From Closterium sp. Naga37s-1 (taxonomy: Eukaryota; Streptophyta; Zygnematophyceae; Desmidiales; Closteriaceae), in NCBI GenBank assembly GCA_947471745.1, contig CANJKZ010001028.1:1334501-1398500 (forward strand): a stretch of DNA of 64,000 bases, read 5' to 3'. Under the pieces are notes generated by a model. That model had not been told where the DNA came from. It searched no databases and worked only from the letters and a program-made list of their open reading frames with translations. The first letter of the stretch is position 1. Each line of letters starts with the position of its first letter. The position numbers were made by a program, and so were the translations under genes. Positions 9,701-20,970 of the stretch are shown piece after piece.

Positions 9701-11449
9701 TTGAGCACACGTGCAGTGGGTCACTCGCTGACCTGCAGGAGTGAACTGGTCAACTCTGGCATCCTGAAGGTCAGCACCACTCACCAAGTTCGTGGAGAAC
9801 GAGGGGAGGTAGAGACCAGACAGGGAGCCTGACGGGGCCGCCAGACACGAGAGGACAGTGGAGTAGCGAGCAAGGACAGGACCCCCAGAGGGGTCTGCCA
9901 GGGAGACCGCAACCGGCCGACTGAGCGGCGTAAGGGTGGTGCGGTCTCGAAAGAAGGAGCGGGAAGCACCCGAGTCGAGGGTGAAGGTGTGAAAGACCTG
10001 AGCAGACTCGGTACCTGAGAGAGCAGACTCACCAGCACCTAGAGCAGTAGACTCACGAGTACCTGGAGCAGCAGACTCACTAGCACCTAGGGGAGCAGCC
10101 TCAATACCAGGGTCAGGCGGAACACACACGTAACAGTCACCCTCAGCACTAATAGACACAGCATACATGGCAGCAAGAATAGCATCAAAGTCAAGATCAA
10201 AGATAGCTACCCCCGACCTGAATAGATCTCCCCAACGAGGGATCTCAGTGGCGTCCGGGAACTGGGCACGCCAGGCGTCCGTCAGGCGACCGAAGCAGCG
10301 CTGGGTGGCGTGCAGGCCGCCACACTGCTCTCCAGTGCGGTCACCGGTGCGCAGGACGTAAGTACAGGGACCAGTACCTCCAGACCCCTGGCGCCCCGCG
10401 TACCACTCACGAAGCTGCTGGGGCGAAGGGGTCTCACGAGAGCGCTGCTGCTGCTGGGGTCCCCGCTGCACAGCCCCGCCTCTGCCAGCTCCACCTCCGC
10501 CGCCGCCGCCTCCGCCTCCTCCACCCCTCCCGCCACCGCCACCGCCGCCTCCACCTCCACCGCCGCCACCGAAGCCCCCACCTCTACCACCACCCCCACC
10601 CCCACCCCCTCCTCCGTCTCCACCGCCACTACCGCCGCCCCCACCACCTCCTCCAGCTCCCTTGCCCCGCTTGCCCTTGCTGATGCGGCGCCTCTCACTA
10701 GGAGCAGACGCAGCGCTGACCGACTCGGTGCGAACAAGGTCGACAGCAGCAGAGGCAACAGAGGGCAAAAGAGGAACGGGGGAGCACCCCTCAAAGAAAG
10801 GGGTACGGGGGTCACCACGAGAGGCGCCTACAGCGGTGATACTAGTCTCTGCTGCAAGGAGGCGCTCCTCGAGGAGGTCGACAGTGAGGGTGGTAGGGCA
10901 AAGAGAGAGGAAGTGGTCCCTGACCGAGCGGAGAGTGTCAGGGAGTCGAGTGACTAGGTAGTAGAGGGTGATGTACATGGGGGGGGGGTTCTGGGCGCAG
11001 AACTCAGCAGGAAGCGCAGCGCGGTAGCGAGTGTCACTAGTGCGGAGGTGCGTAATGAGGTCAGTGACTGTGGCAAAAGCAGCGAGGTCAGGGAACAGGT
11101 ACGGTAGCATGAGGCGGCTAAGCGCAGCAGTGGCAGGGGAAGAGTAACGTGCAACTACAGCGTCGTACAGAGTCTTAGCACTCTTGTACTGACTAAAGTG
11201 CATGCGCTCAGTAGACGGTAGGTGACTACGCACAGCAAGGCGGGCAGCAGCATCGCGCGTGAGCCACTGCGAGCGAACGGTACTGTCAGCATCAGCAGCA
11301 GGGGCAGTAGAGGCGCCCGACGTAAGATCAAACAGGGAGAGACCATCCTTGCTATCGCACTGAAGGAAAAGCTGCAGATCATCTAGCCAGACATCAAAGT
11401 CAACCGCTCGACCCTCAGCATCAAAGGTGAGAAGACTAGGACTAGCCAT
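6767..11449 (-). pseudogene. A-1 gag-pol polyprotein, one in-frame UAG, truncated in RT
   Basis: Starts MASPSLLTFDAEGR. Order: gag (residues about 1-230), Gly-rich linker (about 260-330), stretched zinc knuckle C-X13-C-X3-H-X4-C (about 363-385), aspartic protease LDSGAS (about 489), integrase zinc region HHRLGHPS with CVPCVEG (about 652-690), integrase core with DVWGP (about 716) and DRGGEF (about 787), an acidic Gly/Ala-rich linker, then the RT start (MWIFRVKRPPGS, DYFQTFSP, DFSTAFLQGS). The frame is open from 11449 to the B junction except for TAG at 8225-8227, where sister copy A-2 has TGG. The YVDD box and RNase H are lost. A single-stop, once-complete copy. Confidence 0.88.
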
Positions 11450-12399
11450 GATAGGAGCAACAGCAGACTAGCAGCGGCAGCAGTGCAACTGAGCGAGGCA
11501 GGACAGTGCGACTCGGCAGGGCGACTCAGCAAAGCAGTGCGGCTCGGCCGCGCGGCTCGGCCCGGCTAGGCTCTTACCAGGGGCGGAGCTGACAGGTCCG
11601 GGACTGGGTCGGGGCCGTGACAGGGCCGGGACAGGGTCGGGGCCGAGCAGGGTCCGGGACGGGGCAGCAACGGGGCCGGGACAGGGTCAGGGCCGGGGCA
11701 GGTCCGGGACAGGGTCGGGGCCGAGCAGGGTCCGGGACGGGGCAGCAACGGGGCCGGGACAGGGTCAGGGCCGGGGCAGGTCCGGGACGGGGTCGGGGCC
11801 GGGGCAGGTCCGGGACGGGGCCGAGGTAGGGCCGGGACAGGGTCGGGGCCGGGGCAGGTCCGGGACGGGGTCAGGGCCAAGGCAGGTCCGGGACGGAGTC
11901 GAGGCCGGGGCAGGTCCGGGACGGGGCCGAGACGGGGCCGGGGTAGGGCCGGGACGGAGCCTTTTAGGGGCGGCGTAGGGGCCGCATAGGGGCCGCGTCA
12001 GGTACGGGGCCGCGTCAGGTAGGGGCCGCGTCAGGTACGGGGCCAGGTCGGGCCGTGTAGGGGCCGCGTAGGAGCCGCGTAGGGGCGGCGTCAGGGACGG
12101 GGCCGGATTGGGCCGTTTAGGGGCGGCGTAGGGGCCGCGTAGGGGCCGCGTAGGGGCCGGGTAGGGGCGGGGCCGCGTCAGGGACGGGTCCGCGTCAGGT
12201 ACGGGGCCGCGACGGGGCCGTTTAGGGGCGGCGTAGGGTCGCGTAGGGGCCGCGTAGGGGCCGTTCGGGGCCGCTAGGGGGTCGCGAAAAAAAAATTTAG
12301 GGCAGGGCGCGAGACGCGCTTCGGGCAGCAATTTTTTTTTTTTCTTATGGTGGGCCCTTAGGAAGGAACGGTCCCATGAGGGAACCCGCTCTATACCAT
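11450..12399 (-). promoter_or_regulatory. A-1 5' leader: primer site, GGGCCC palindrome, GC-rich minisatellite, donor-like site
   Basis: In element order: primer site TGGTATAGAGCGGG (12386-12399), GGGCCC (12352-12357), a homopolymer (12331-12343), an imperfect 12-nt palindrome (12311-12322), then several hundred bp of tandem GGGGCCGGGACAGGGTCG-like units, and the donor-like CTGGTAAGAG (11571-11580) about 120 nt before the gag ATG. Long reading frames here are composition artefacts. Confidence 0.65.
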
Positions 12400-12517
12400 G
12401 TGAAGATTGAAACAGGAATGAATGAACTAGGAAAGTGTGAGATACAAATATGAAAGCTGTACCCCTTAGTGTCTACCCCACTACAGCCTACATAGGCTAA
12501 GGCATATATATCTGACA
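12400..12517 (-). repeat. A-1 5' LTR (118 bp)
   Basis: On the minus strand it begins TGTCAGATAT and ends TCTTCACA. The primer site TGGTATAGAGC follows directly. It shares the core GTACCCC...CTACCCCACTACAGCCTA with all other family-A LTRs. It is short for copia; most family-A LTRs here are 118-133 bp. Confidence 0.88.
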
Positions 12518-15500
12518 AGCCAAGATGCTAAGAGGGTATGCCAGGTCAGGTCGAGTGCAGGTCATCAGGTACATGAGGCAGCCAACAAGCTCTGGGTATG
12601 GGCCACTCGGCTCTACGGACTCATCCGAAGGCAGAGCTGAGAGCGAGTGGCGAGTAGACAGAGGAGTGGCCTGAGGCGAGGAGTACGTGAAGTCGAAGCG
12701 CTGAAGGACCTGCTGCACCATGTGTGACTGAGTCAGGGTAATGGTGCGCCGTGCTCTGTCCCGGGTGATCTGCAAGCCAAGATAGCTGCGCAGTTCACCC
12801 AGGTCTGTGCACGTGTGTCTCTTCTGCAGCTCGCACTTCACGTGGGCAAGTCCAGCAGTGTCAGCCGTAGCAAAGACCAAGTCGTCGACGTACACGAGGA
12901 TGTAGAACGGCGGCAGCGAGGTGTCGGTGCGAAGAAACAGCGACGGGTCAGCAGTAGAAGGAGCAAACCTCAGAGCTGCAAGCGTAGTCCTCAGTGTGTC
13001 GTGCCACTCACGGGGTGCCTAACGGAGACCGTAGACTGGCCGTCGGAGGCTCCACTGGGTACCAGGAGGAAACGACCCAGTGAAGCCAGGTGGGCGGCGC
13101 AGCCAGATCTCCTCGTGCAGACTGCCCTGTAGGAAAGCAGTGCTGAAGTCAAGGGAGTGAAGCTCGTAGTCACGCTGAGCAGCAACATGCAGTAGAACCC
13201 GAAGAGTGGTCATCTTTGGGGTCGGGGAGAAGGTCTGAAAGTAGTCAACTCCCTGCCGCTGACTGAAGCCTCGAGCCACGTAACGCGCCTTGAAGACAGG
13301 CGGAGAACCCGGCGGCCGCTTCACCCTGAAAATCCACATGCCACTGACGATGTTCGCCCCAGGTGGGGGAACCTCGTCGACGTAGGTGCCTGTGGACTTC
13401 CAGGAAGCCATCTCTGCGTCCATGGCTGCCTGCCACTGAGAGGAGTAGGGACCCTCTATCGCCTCTGCGTAAGAGCGCGGGGTCGGGATGTCTGGTGCAT
13501 CCGGGTCTCCCTCAGGGGCAAGCAGCAAAGACACGAGATGAGGTAAAGCAGCTGCAAAACACTGGAACTCCTCCTGCCTGTCCTCAAGGACGTCCGTGCT
13601 AAGAGCACACTCACCCCCGACGGACGGAGGACAGACAGATGCAGACTCAGCAACAAGACTAGCGGCGTAGTCTAGACGACAGTGAGCAGCGAAGTCGACA
13701 AGCTCGGCAACTAAGGCAGACGCAGCAGCGGACTCAAAGGAAGGGTCAGTGACAGCAATGGCTAGGAAACGCGTGACAGTAGGACTGGCAGCACGAAGGG
13801 AGTCAGACGCCGGGTCAGCAAGAGCAGGAAGAGAGGACTCTACAGAAGACGGCAAAGGGACACGCTGTGGCGCAGTGGAAGGACGCAGTGCCATCTGATG
13901 CGTGCCCGGGACCGCAGGAGGACGCTGACGTGGAACACGACGACTAGTGCGAGCAGTACGAACAGGTGACGCAGGACGCGACTCAGGCTCACGACGCTCA
14001 GCAAGACCTCCAGTAGGACCAGCGTAGGGAGAAGGAGCAGGGAGAGGGGAGGCCAGCTGCAACTGTGTCTCGGACTGGACAGGCGGTGGACACTCTAAGG
14101 AAGGAGCAGGACTAGAAGAAGGCGGAAGACCAAGAACCTGCTCAAGGAGCAGAACGAAGTACGGCCGCGGCCGCGCAGCACCTCCAGAACCAGCAGGGAC
14201 AACACCAGCACCCCCAGCGTCAGCTCCAACTCCAGCAGCACCACCAGCTCCAGTACCTCCAGCAGCTCCAGCTCCAGCAGGACCACCGGCAGACACAGCA
14301 GCTCCGGCTCCAGTACCTCCAGTAGCACCCACTCCAGCAGCACCACCAGCTCCAGCTCCACCAGTAGCTCCAGCACCAGGAGCACCACCAGGCCCAGCAG
14401 CTCCAGTACCTCCAGTACAAGCACCTCCGGGACCCGTGGCTCCAGCACCCCCAGCAGAAGCAGAACCTCCAGCACCGGCTCCAGCAGCACCTCCAGCTCC
14501 AGTACCTCCAGCAGCAGCAGAATCTCCAGCACCGGCAGCACCTCCAGCTCCAGCAGCACGGCTCCAGCGCCGAGCAAACCACTCGCGCAGCTCCTGTGGA
14601 GAGGGAAGCTCCCGCCGGGACAAAGCACCCGAAGGACCTCCAGGTCCAGCACCGGCAGGCTCCGCACCCCCACTCTCAGCAACCCCAGGCTCAGCACCCC
14701 TAGTCTCCGCACGCTCAGGCTCAGCACCCCCAGAAGCAGCACCCCCAGGCTCCGCACGCTCAGGCTCAGCACCCCCAGAAGCACCAGAGTCAACAGCTAC
14801 CTCGATAGGCTCGACTGCATCTACCTGGGACACACCTGAGGGGGCAGGACCCTGAGGGGGGAGGGGGTCTACCGGGGGGGGACCGGGCGCGAGGAAGAGC
14901 GGCGGGGGGGGGAGGGGGGCAGTGCGGTAGGGGAAGAGACGTAGTACGGAACCGACTCGTCAAACGTGACGTCCTGGGAGGACAGAACACGACGCGAGGT
15001 GGGGTGGTAAAACTGCCAACCAGGCGCGTCAGGGGGAAAGCCGAGGAAGATGCAAGGAACAGCACGGGAGGACAGCTTGTCTGCAGACAAGTCTCGGACG
15101 AAAGCTCGAGATCCCCAGACACGGAACGCAGACGCATCACCAACCTTCCCCGTCCACCGCAGAGTAGGCGCGGCTGAAGGTTGATCTGATGCGCCGCGTA
15201 CTGAACCGCGAACGGCCACAGAAAATGGGGAGCAGCCGCATGGATCATGGACGTACGAGCGAAATCCATGACCATGCCAATGCGGCGCTCAACAATCCCA
15301 TTTTGCTGTGCAGAGGCCGGAAGCGTGAACGTCTGGCGGATGCCCTCCGCACGACAAAAGGCTCGCAGAAGGTCGGAGGAAAACTCTCCGCCTCTGTCGG
15401 AGTGCAGACGCAGAACAGGAAAGTCCGAGCCGAAACGCTCTCTGAGCTGGAGACGAGCAACGCGGATCCAGTCGATCAACACCTCAGTGACCTCACCCTT

Positions 15501-17756
15501 GCTGCGCAAGGGGAAGACAGTGGTGTAACGCGAGTAGTCGTCAACCACCAGCAGGAAGTAACGCTCGTGACCCTGTCCACGGACGCGGGCTGGGCCCCAC
15601 ACGTCCATGTGGAGAGTCTGCAGCGGAGCCTCTGTCGGGGGAAACTCGGAGGAGTGAGGAGCGGCGCGCTGCCGCCCCTCGACGCAGGGAACGCAGGTAG
15701 GGGCAGGCCCCGGGGGAAGGGGAGGGAGGGACCGGGGGAGACCAGAGACAAGGACACGGGAGGCCATGCCTCGGAGACGAGGCAAGGAGGGGTGACCAAG
15801 GCGGTGGTGCCAGAGGAGGGTCTGGTGGGACAGGAGGCGACACGAGCAGGGGGCAGACTGAGGACCTGACCGAGACGCTGCAGCAAACACCTGACTCGAC
15901 GCAGCTACCTGACCAGACGCAGCAACCGGGGGAGACTCTGTGGTCAGTGTGTACAGGCTCGACCCCGGTCGACGGGTAAACGTGGCCAAGTGGCGGCCCG
16001 TCTGAGCACACGTGCAGTGGGTCACTCGCTGACTCGCAGGAGTGAACTGGTCAACCCCGGCATCCTGAAGGTCAGCACCACTCACCAAGTTCGTAGAGAA
16101 CGAGGGGAGGTAGAGACCAGACAGGGAGCCGGACGGGGCCGCCGGACACGGGAGGACAGTGGAGTAGCGAGCAAGAACAGGACCCCCAGAGGGGTCTGCC
16201 AGGGAGACCGCAACCGGCCGACTGAGCGGCGTAAGGGTGGTGCGGTCTCGAAAGAAGGAGCGGGAAGCACCCGAGTCGAGGGTGAAGGTGTGCAAGACCT
16301 GAGCCGACGCGGTACCTGAGAGAGCAGACTCACCAGCACCTAGAGCAGCAGACTCACTAGCACCTGGAGCAGCAGACTCACGAGCACCTAGAGCAGCAGC
16401 CTCAATGCCCGGGTCAGGCGGAACACACACGTAACAGTCACCCTCAGCACTAATAGACACAGCATACATGGCAGCAAGAATAGCATCAAAGTCAAGATCA
16501 AAGATAGCTACACCCGACTTGAGCAGATCACCCCAGCGAGGGATCTCAGTGGCGTCAGGGAACTGGGTACGCCAGGCGTCTGTCAGGCGACCGAAGCAGC
16601 GCTGGGTGGCGTGCTGGCCACCACACTGCTCTCCAGTGCGGTCGCCTGTGCGCAGGACGTAGGCACAGGGACCAGCACCCCCAGACCCCTGGCGCCCTGC
16701 GTACCACTCACGAAGCTGCTGGGGCGACGGGGTCTCACGAGAGCGTGACTGGTGCTGGGGTCCCCGCTGCACAGCTCCGCCTCTACCAGCTCCACCTCCG
16801 CCGCCGCCGCCGCCGCCGCCTCCTCCACCCCAACCGCCACCGCCACCGCCGCCTCCACCTCCACCGCTGCCACCGAAGCCCCCACCTCTGCCACCACCCC
16901 CACCCCCACCCCCTCCTCCGCCTCCACCGCCACTACCGCCTCCCCCACCACCTCCTCCAGTGCCCTTGCCCCGCTTGCCCTTGCTGTTGCGGCGCCTCTC
17001 ACTAGGAGCAGACGCAGCGCTGACCGACTCGGTGCCAACAAGGTCGACAGCAGCAGCAGAGGCAACGGAGGGCAAAAGAGGAACGGGGGAGCACCCCTCA
17101 AAGAAAGGGGTACGGGGGTCACCACGAGAGGCTCCTACAGCAGTAATACTAGTCTTTGCTGCAAGGAGGCGCTCCTCGAGGAGGTCAACGGTGAGGGTGG
17201 TAGGGCAAAGAGAGAGGAAGTGGTCCCTGACCGAGCGAAGAGTGTCAGGGAGTCGGGTGACTAGGTAGTAGAGGGTATTGTACATGGGGGGGGGGTTCTT
17301 TGCGCAAAACTCAGCAGGAAGTGCAGCGCGGTAGCGAGTGTCACTAGTGCGGAGGTGCGTAATGAGGTCAGTGACTGTTGCAAAAGCGGCGAGGTCAGGG
17401 AACAGGTACGGTAGCATGAGGCGGCTAAGCGCAGCAGTGGCAGGGGAAGAGTAACGTGCAACTACAGCGTCGTACAGAGTCTTAGCACTCTTGTACTGAC
17501 TAAAGTGCGCGCGCTCAGTAGACGGTAGGTGACTACGCACAGCAAGGCGGGCAGCAGCATCGCGCGTGAGCCACTGCGAGCAAACAGTACTGTCAGCATC
17601 AGCAGCAGGGGCAGTAGAGGCACCAGACGTGAGATCGAACAGTGAGAGACCATCCTTGCTATCGCACTGTAGGAAAAGCTGCAGATCATCTAGCCAGACA
17701 TCGAAGTCAACTGCTCGACCCTCAGCATCAAAGGTAAGAACACTAGGACTAGCCAT
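12518..17756 (-). pseudogene. A-2 gag-pol, frameshifted, one CAG-to-TAG stop
   Basis: Starts MASPSVLTFDAEGR and is collinear with A-1. Same domains: Gly-rich linker, stretched zinc knuckle (near 16650), LDSGAS protease (near 16280), integrase with DRGGEF (near 15390), Ala/Gly-rich linker (14150-14580), RT with YVDDLVF (near 12890). Lesions: a deletion near 15172 removes the codons VSLPETS and shifts frame; one base is lost near 14942 compared with A-1; TAG at 13019-13021 replaces CAG in the GLRQAPREW motif. The RT is interrupted by A-1 at 12518. Confidence 0.88.
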
Positions 17757-18733
17757 GACAGGAGCAGCAGCAGGCTAGCAGCAGCAGCAGTGCAACTCGG
17801 CTAAGCGACGCGGCTAGGCAGGGCAGCGCGGCTCGGCAGGGCGGCTCGGCAGGGCGGCTCGGCAGAGCGGTGCGGCTCGGCAGCGCGACTCGGCCCGGCG
17901 ATGCTCTTACCAGGGGCTAGGCCGGGGCGGGGCCGGGGGAGGGTCGGGGCAGGGTTGCGACAGGTCCGGGGCAGGGCCGGGGCCGGGCCGCGACAGGTCC
18001 GGGGCAGGGCCGGGGCCGGGCCACGGCAGTGCAGGAGCAGGGCCGGGGCAGAGTCGGGGCAGGGCCGGGACAGGGCCGGGGCGAGGGCCGGGGCAGGGCT
18101 GCAACAGGGCCGGGGCAGGGCCGGCGCAGGGCCGCGACAGGTCGGGGCAGGGCTGCTACAGGGCCGGGGGAGGGCCGGGGCAGGGCCGGAACAGGGCCGC
18201 GACAGGGCCGGAGGAGGGCTGGGGCTGGGTCGCAGCAGGGCCGCGACAGGGCCTCGACAGGGTCGGGGCAGGGCCGCGACAGGGCCGCGACAGGGTCGGG
18301 GCAGGGCCGCGACAGGTCCGGGACGCCGGGCGACGGGGCAGGGCCGCGACGAGGGGCCCGCGACGGAGGGCCCGCGACGGGGGCCGTGGAGGGCCGGGCC
18401 GGGACGACGGGGCACCAGGCGACGGGGCGACGGGGCGCCGGGCCGGGCCGCGACGGGCCGTTAGGGGGCCGCTACGGGCCGTTAGGGGGCTGCTACGGGC
18501 CGCTAGGGGGGCCGCTACGGGCCGTTAGGGGGCCGCTACGGGCCGTTAGGGGGCCGCTACGGGCCGCAAAGGGGCCTCTACGGGCCGTAAAAGGGGGGCC
18601 ACTACGGGCCGCGAAGGGGCCTCGAAGGGCAGGCGCGACGCGCGCGTCGGGCAGGTAGGATTTTTTTTTTTTTTTTTTTTTTTAATTTTAGTGGTGGGCC
18701 CTTAGGAAAAAAAATCGAACTAGCTCTATACCA
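17757..18733 (-). promoter_or_regulatory. A-2 5' leader with palindromes, poly(A) tract and GC-rich minisatellite
   Basis: Primer site TGGTATAGAGCTAG at 18720-18733, GGGCCC at 18696-18701, a 23-nt homopolymer (18661-18683; A-run on the element strand), a perfect 12-nt palindrome GACGCGCGCGTC at 18637-18648, then tandem GGGCCGCGACAGGGCCGGGG-like units, and donor-like CTGGTAAGAGC at 17903-17913 about 147 nt before the gag ATG. Confidence 0.65.
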
Positions 18734-18859
18734 TGTTAAAGAATTGAGGAATGAATGACTAGGAAATGAGTTGGGTACAAATCGGAAACCCTAACAAACT
18801 GTACCCCATAGTGTCTACCCCACTACAGCCTAAACAGGCTATGTGATTAATGTTTGACA
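18734..18859 (-). repeat. A-2 5' LTR (126 bp)
   Basis: On the minus strand it begins TGTCAAACAT and ends CTTTAACA, directly followed by the primer site TGGTATAGAGC. It shows the family-A core GTACCCC...CCCCACTACAGCCTA. Confidence 0.88.
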
Positions 18860-20838
18860 CATGTGACTGCTGCGAAGAGAAGACATCCGAGTTGCTGCTG
18901 GTATAGTTGTAGGCCAGCTGCTGAAAGTTTGGAATTGTTTAGGATGTGCCCGATGGGTGTAGAGCGATAGGGTGTAGTGACGTAATATGCAGAAATCTTG
19001 AAACGCTTAGCGAGTGACTCAGCATACTTCGATGCTGTGAGTTGGATGGCGGAGGAGGTTCGCGAAATGTTTAACCCAAGAAATTGGGTTACTTCGGTGG
19101 AGACAGTTAAATCGAGAGATTTCTTCAAATCTGCTTCGATGCGATCACCCAAGGAAGCCGAAGAGCTGACGTAGAGAATGTCATCCACGTATGCCACAAG
19201 CAGCGCGTAGCTCCCCTTGTCGTCTAGCCGATACATCCCGGGATCATGCGGAAGTTGTCGGAACCCAACTTCTGTAAGTTTCCTGTTCAAATGCTGCTGC
19301 CACAGTCGCGGTGCTTGTTTGATACCGTACAGTGACTTCTTGAGCTTGCAGACACTTGGCGGATTTGTCGGATAGGTGTGCGAATATTCGACATAGATTT
19401 CAGCATCGTCGTCAGCGTATAGAAACGCGTTGGAAACGTCAATTTGTGGAAGCGGAAAGTTCTTCGCAGCTGCTTCGCAGATGACGAGACGAACACTTGT
19501 GTGTCGGCTGACCGGGGCAAAAGTTAGCGTGTAGTCGACCCCATGAGTTTGGTCAAAACCGCGAACAACCCACCTTGCCTTATGTTTTTCGTTAGAGCCA
19601 TCAGCTTTCGTCTTCACCATGAAGACCCACTTTCTGGTAAGAATATTTTTATTTACGGCTTTCTCGATGGGTATGAGCTCCCAAGTCTCCCGTTTTTCCA
19701 GGGCAGCCAATTCACGATCCATAGCTTCACGCCATTTTTCGCGATGTGGTCCTGAAAGAGCCTGTCGGGCAGTTTTCGGTTCTGCGACTTCTGTAGAATT
19801 GTGCTGTATTGCTGCTGCGAGTCCCAGTATCTGAAGCCCAGTTTGATAATTAGGAGTGTCTTCGGTCCGTCCTGCGAAATCGACAGGTTCACTTTGTTCA
19901 CCACTTGCCCCCCAATTTCGTCAGGATCGACGCGGATGCTGCTGTCAGTTACAGATGGCATGGGACGTCGTTGGTCGTCCACCAGGTAAGTATGATGAGC
20001 ATCATGAACGTCCTCTGGATTAGCGTCGACGAGAGGAATGAATTCCGGAAATCCGGAAGAAGTGGTTGGTATAGGTGGATCGGGAGCAGCTTCACGTGCA
20101 TCATTGAGGTCAGGTTCTTCGCTGGCAGCGAGTTCGGCGTCGGTGGTAGCGAATGAAAGAACACCGTGGAAAAGAGTAGTAGGATCACGCTGCGTGGCAA
20201 GATATTGTTCGAAAGTAGGAAGGGTCAGATTTTCGTAGAAAATACAGTCACGGGCAGGAATCAGAAGGCGACTGCGATAATCCATGATGCGCCAGGCAGA
20301 AAACTCTTTTTCGAGGCCGAGATGAAGACCCCACTTAGCACGTTGATCAAACTTTCCGAGCGGAGCAGTAGGAGGACGGTATTGCACGACACACCCGAAA
20401 ACTCAAAGAAGTTTTGTAGTGCCCAATTTTCCTGTCCACAACAAGTGAGGTGATGCGTTGTTGGGTAGAACCGATGAAGACAGGAGGTTATGCAACAGTG
20501 TTGCATGGTCCATTGCGAAGGGCTAGTAGAGTGGGCCGAGTTGAGATTGGGCGAGCAGAGCTCGCATCTTTTCTTGCAGAGTTCGATTGAGGCGTTCTGC
20601 TACACCGCTCTGTTGGTGAGCGTGAGGAAGTGAGAATAGACGCCGTATGCCTCTTTCTTGCAGGTACGTTGTAAACTCGAGACTTCGATATTCCCCAGCT
20701 CCGTCACACTGGAAGGATTTTAGTTTGGTGTTGGACTCGCGTTCTGCGAGAGGCAGCCAAGTTCGAAACGCTGTGAAGTCAAGAAAACGGTTAGTCATGT
20801 TACCAGTCCAGACGTATCGAGTAGAAGCTTCAGTAAAC
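18860..20838 (-). pseudogene. Family-B integrase core and reverse transcriptase fragment
   Basis: The integrase part (from about 20836) reads RYVWTGNMTNRFLDF, CDGAGEYRS and HAHQQSGVAERLNRTL, so it carries the DDE-type core. A frameshifted stretch (20390-20540) precedes YRPPTAPLGKFDQRAKWG. RT reads ELAALEKRETWELI, RKWVFMVKTKADGS, WVVRGFDQTHGVDY, SLYGIKQAPRLWQQH and AYVDDILYVSSS, so the catalytic YVDD is present. The fragment ends after CLLFAAVTCV at 18860, where A-2 is inserted. On the other side it joins 37428 across element A-3. Confidence 0.88.
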
Positions 20839-20970
20839 TGTGAGAATAAACAAGAGGAAATGAAAATGAACTAGAAAGCAGGTGGGTACATATGGGAAAC
20901 CTAAAAGTGTTGTACCCTGTAAGAACTACCCCACTACAGCCTAAACATACTATAGAATATAAGTTTGACA
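20839..20970 (-). repeat. A-3 3' LTR (132 bp)
   Basis: Minus-strand ends TGTCAAACTT and TTCTCACA. A polypurine tract TATGGGGGTG lies just upstream on the element strand (20971-20980), with CCCCCA/TGGGGG arms able to fold around it. Confidence 0.92.

Larger units (their letters stand above)
6767..12517 (-). mobile_element. Family-A copia element A-1, 3' part deleted
   Basis: Its 5' LTR is 12400-12517, its primer site 12386-12399, its leader 11450-12385, and gag-pol starts at 11449. It is inserted in the RT of A-2 (target bases AGCCA at 12518). It should continue through RT and RNase H to a 3' LTR but stops at about 6767, where family-B RNase H begins. The missing 3' part is explained by one deletion that also removed the end of A-2 and part of B. 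Confidence 0.85.
12518..18859 (-). mobile_element. Family-A copia element A-2, 3' part lost
   Basis: Its 5' LTR is 18734-18859, inserted in the RT of family B (target bases CATGT at 18860). The body runs down to 12518, where A-1 is inserted in its RT just after DLAYPLSILA. The remaining RT, RNase H and 3' LTR should lie beyond A-1 but are gone, removed in the same deletion that truncated A-1. Confidence 0.85.

Noticed and set aside
10310-10957. Plus-strand Ser/Thr/Ala-rich frame
   Set aside because: Antisense shadow of the Gly-rich tract and zinc knuckle of A-1 gag; the same artefact recurs at every family-A copy.
17901-18658. Gly/Arg/Ala-rich plus-strand frames over the A-2 leader
   Set aside because: A GC-rich minisatellite is open in several frames on both strands; no conserved protein between leaders of different copies.
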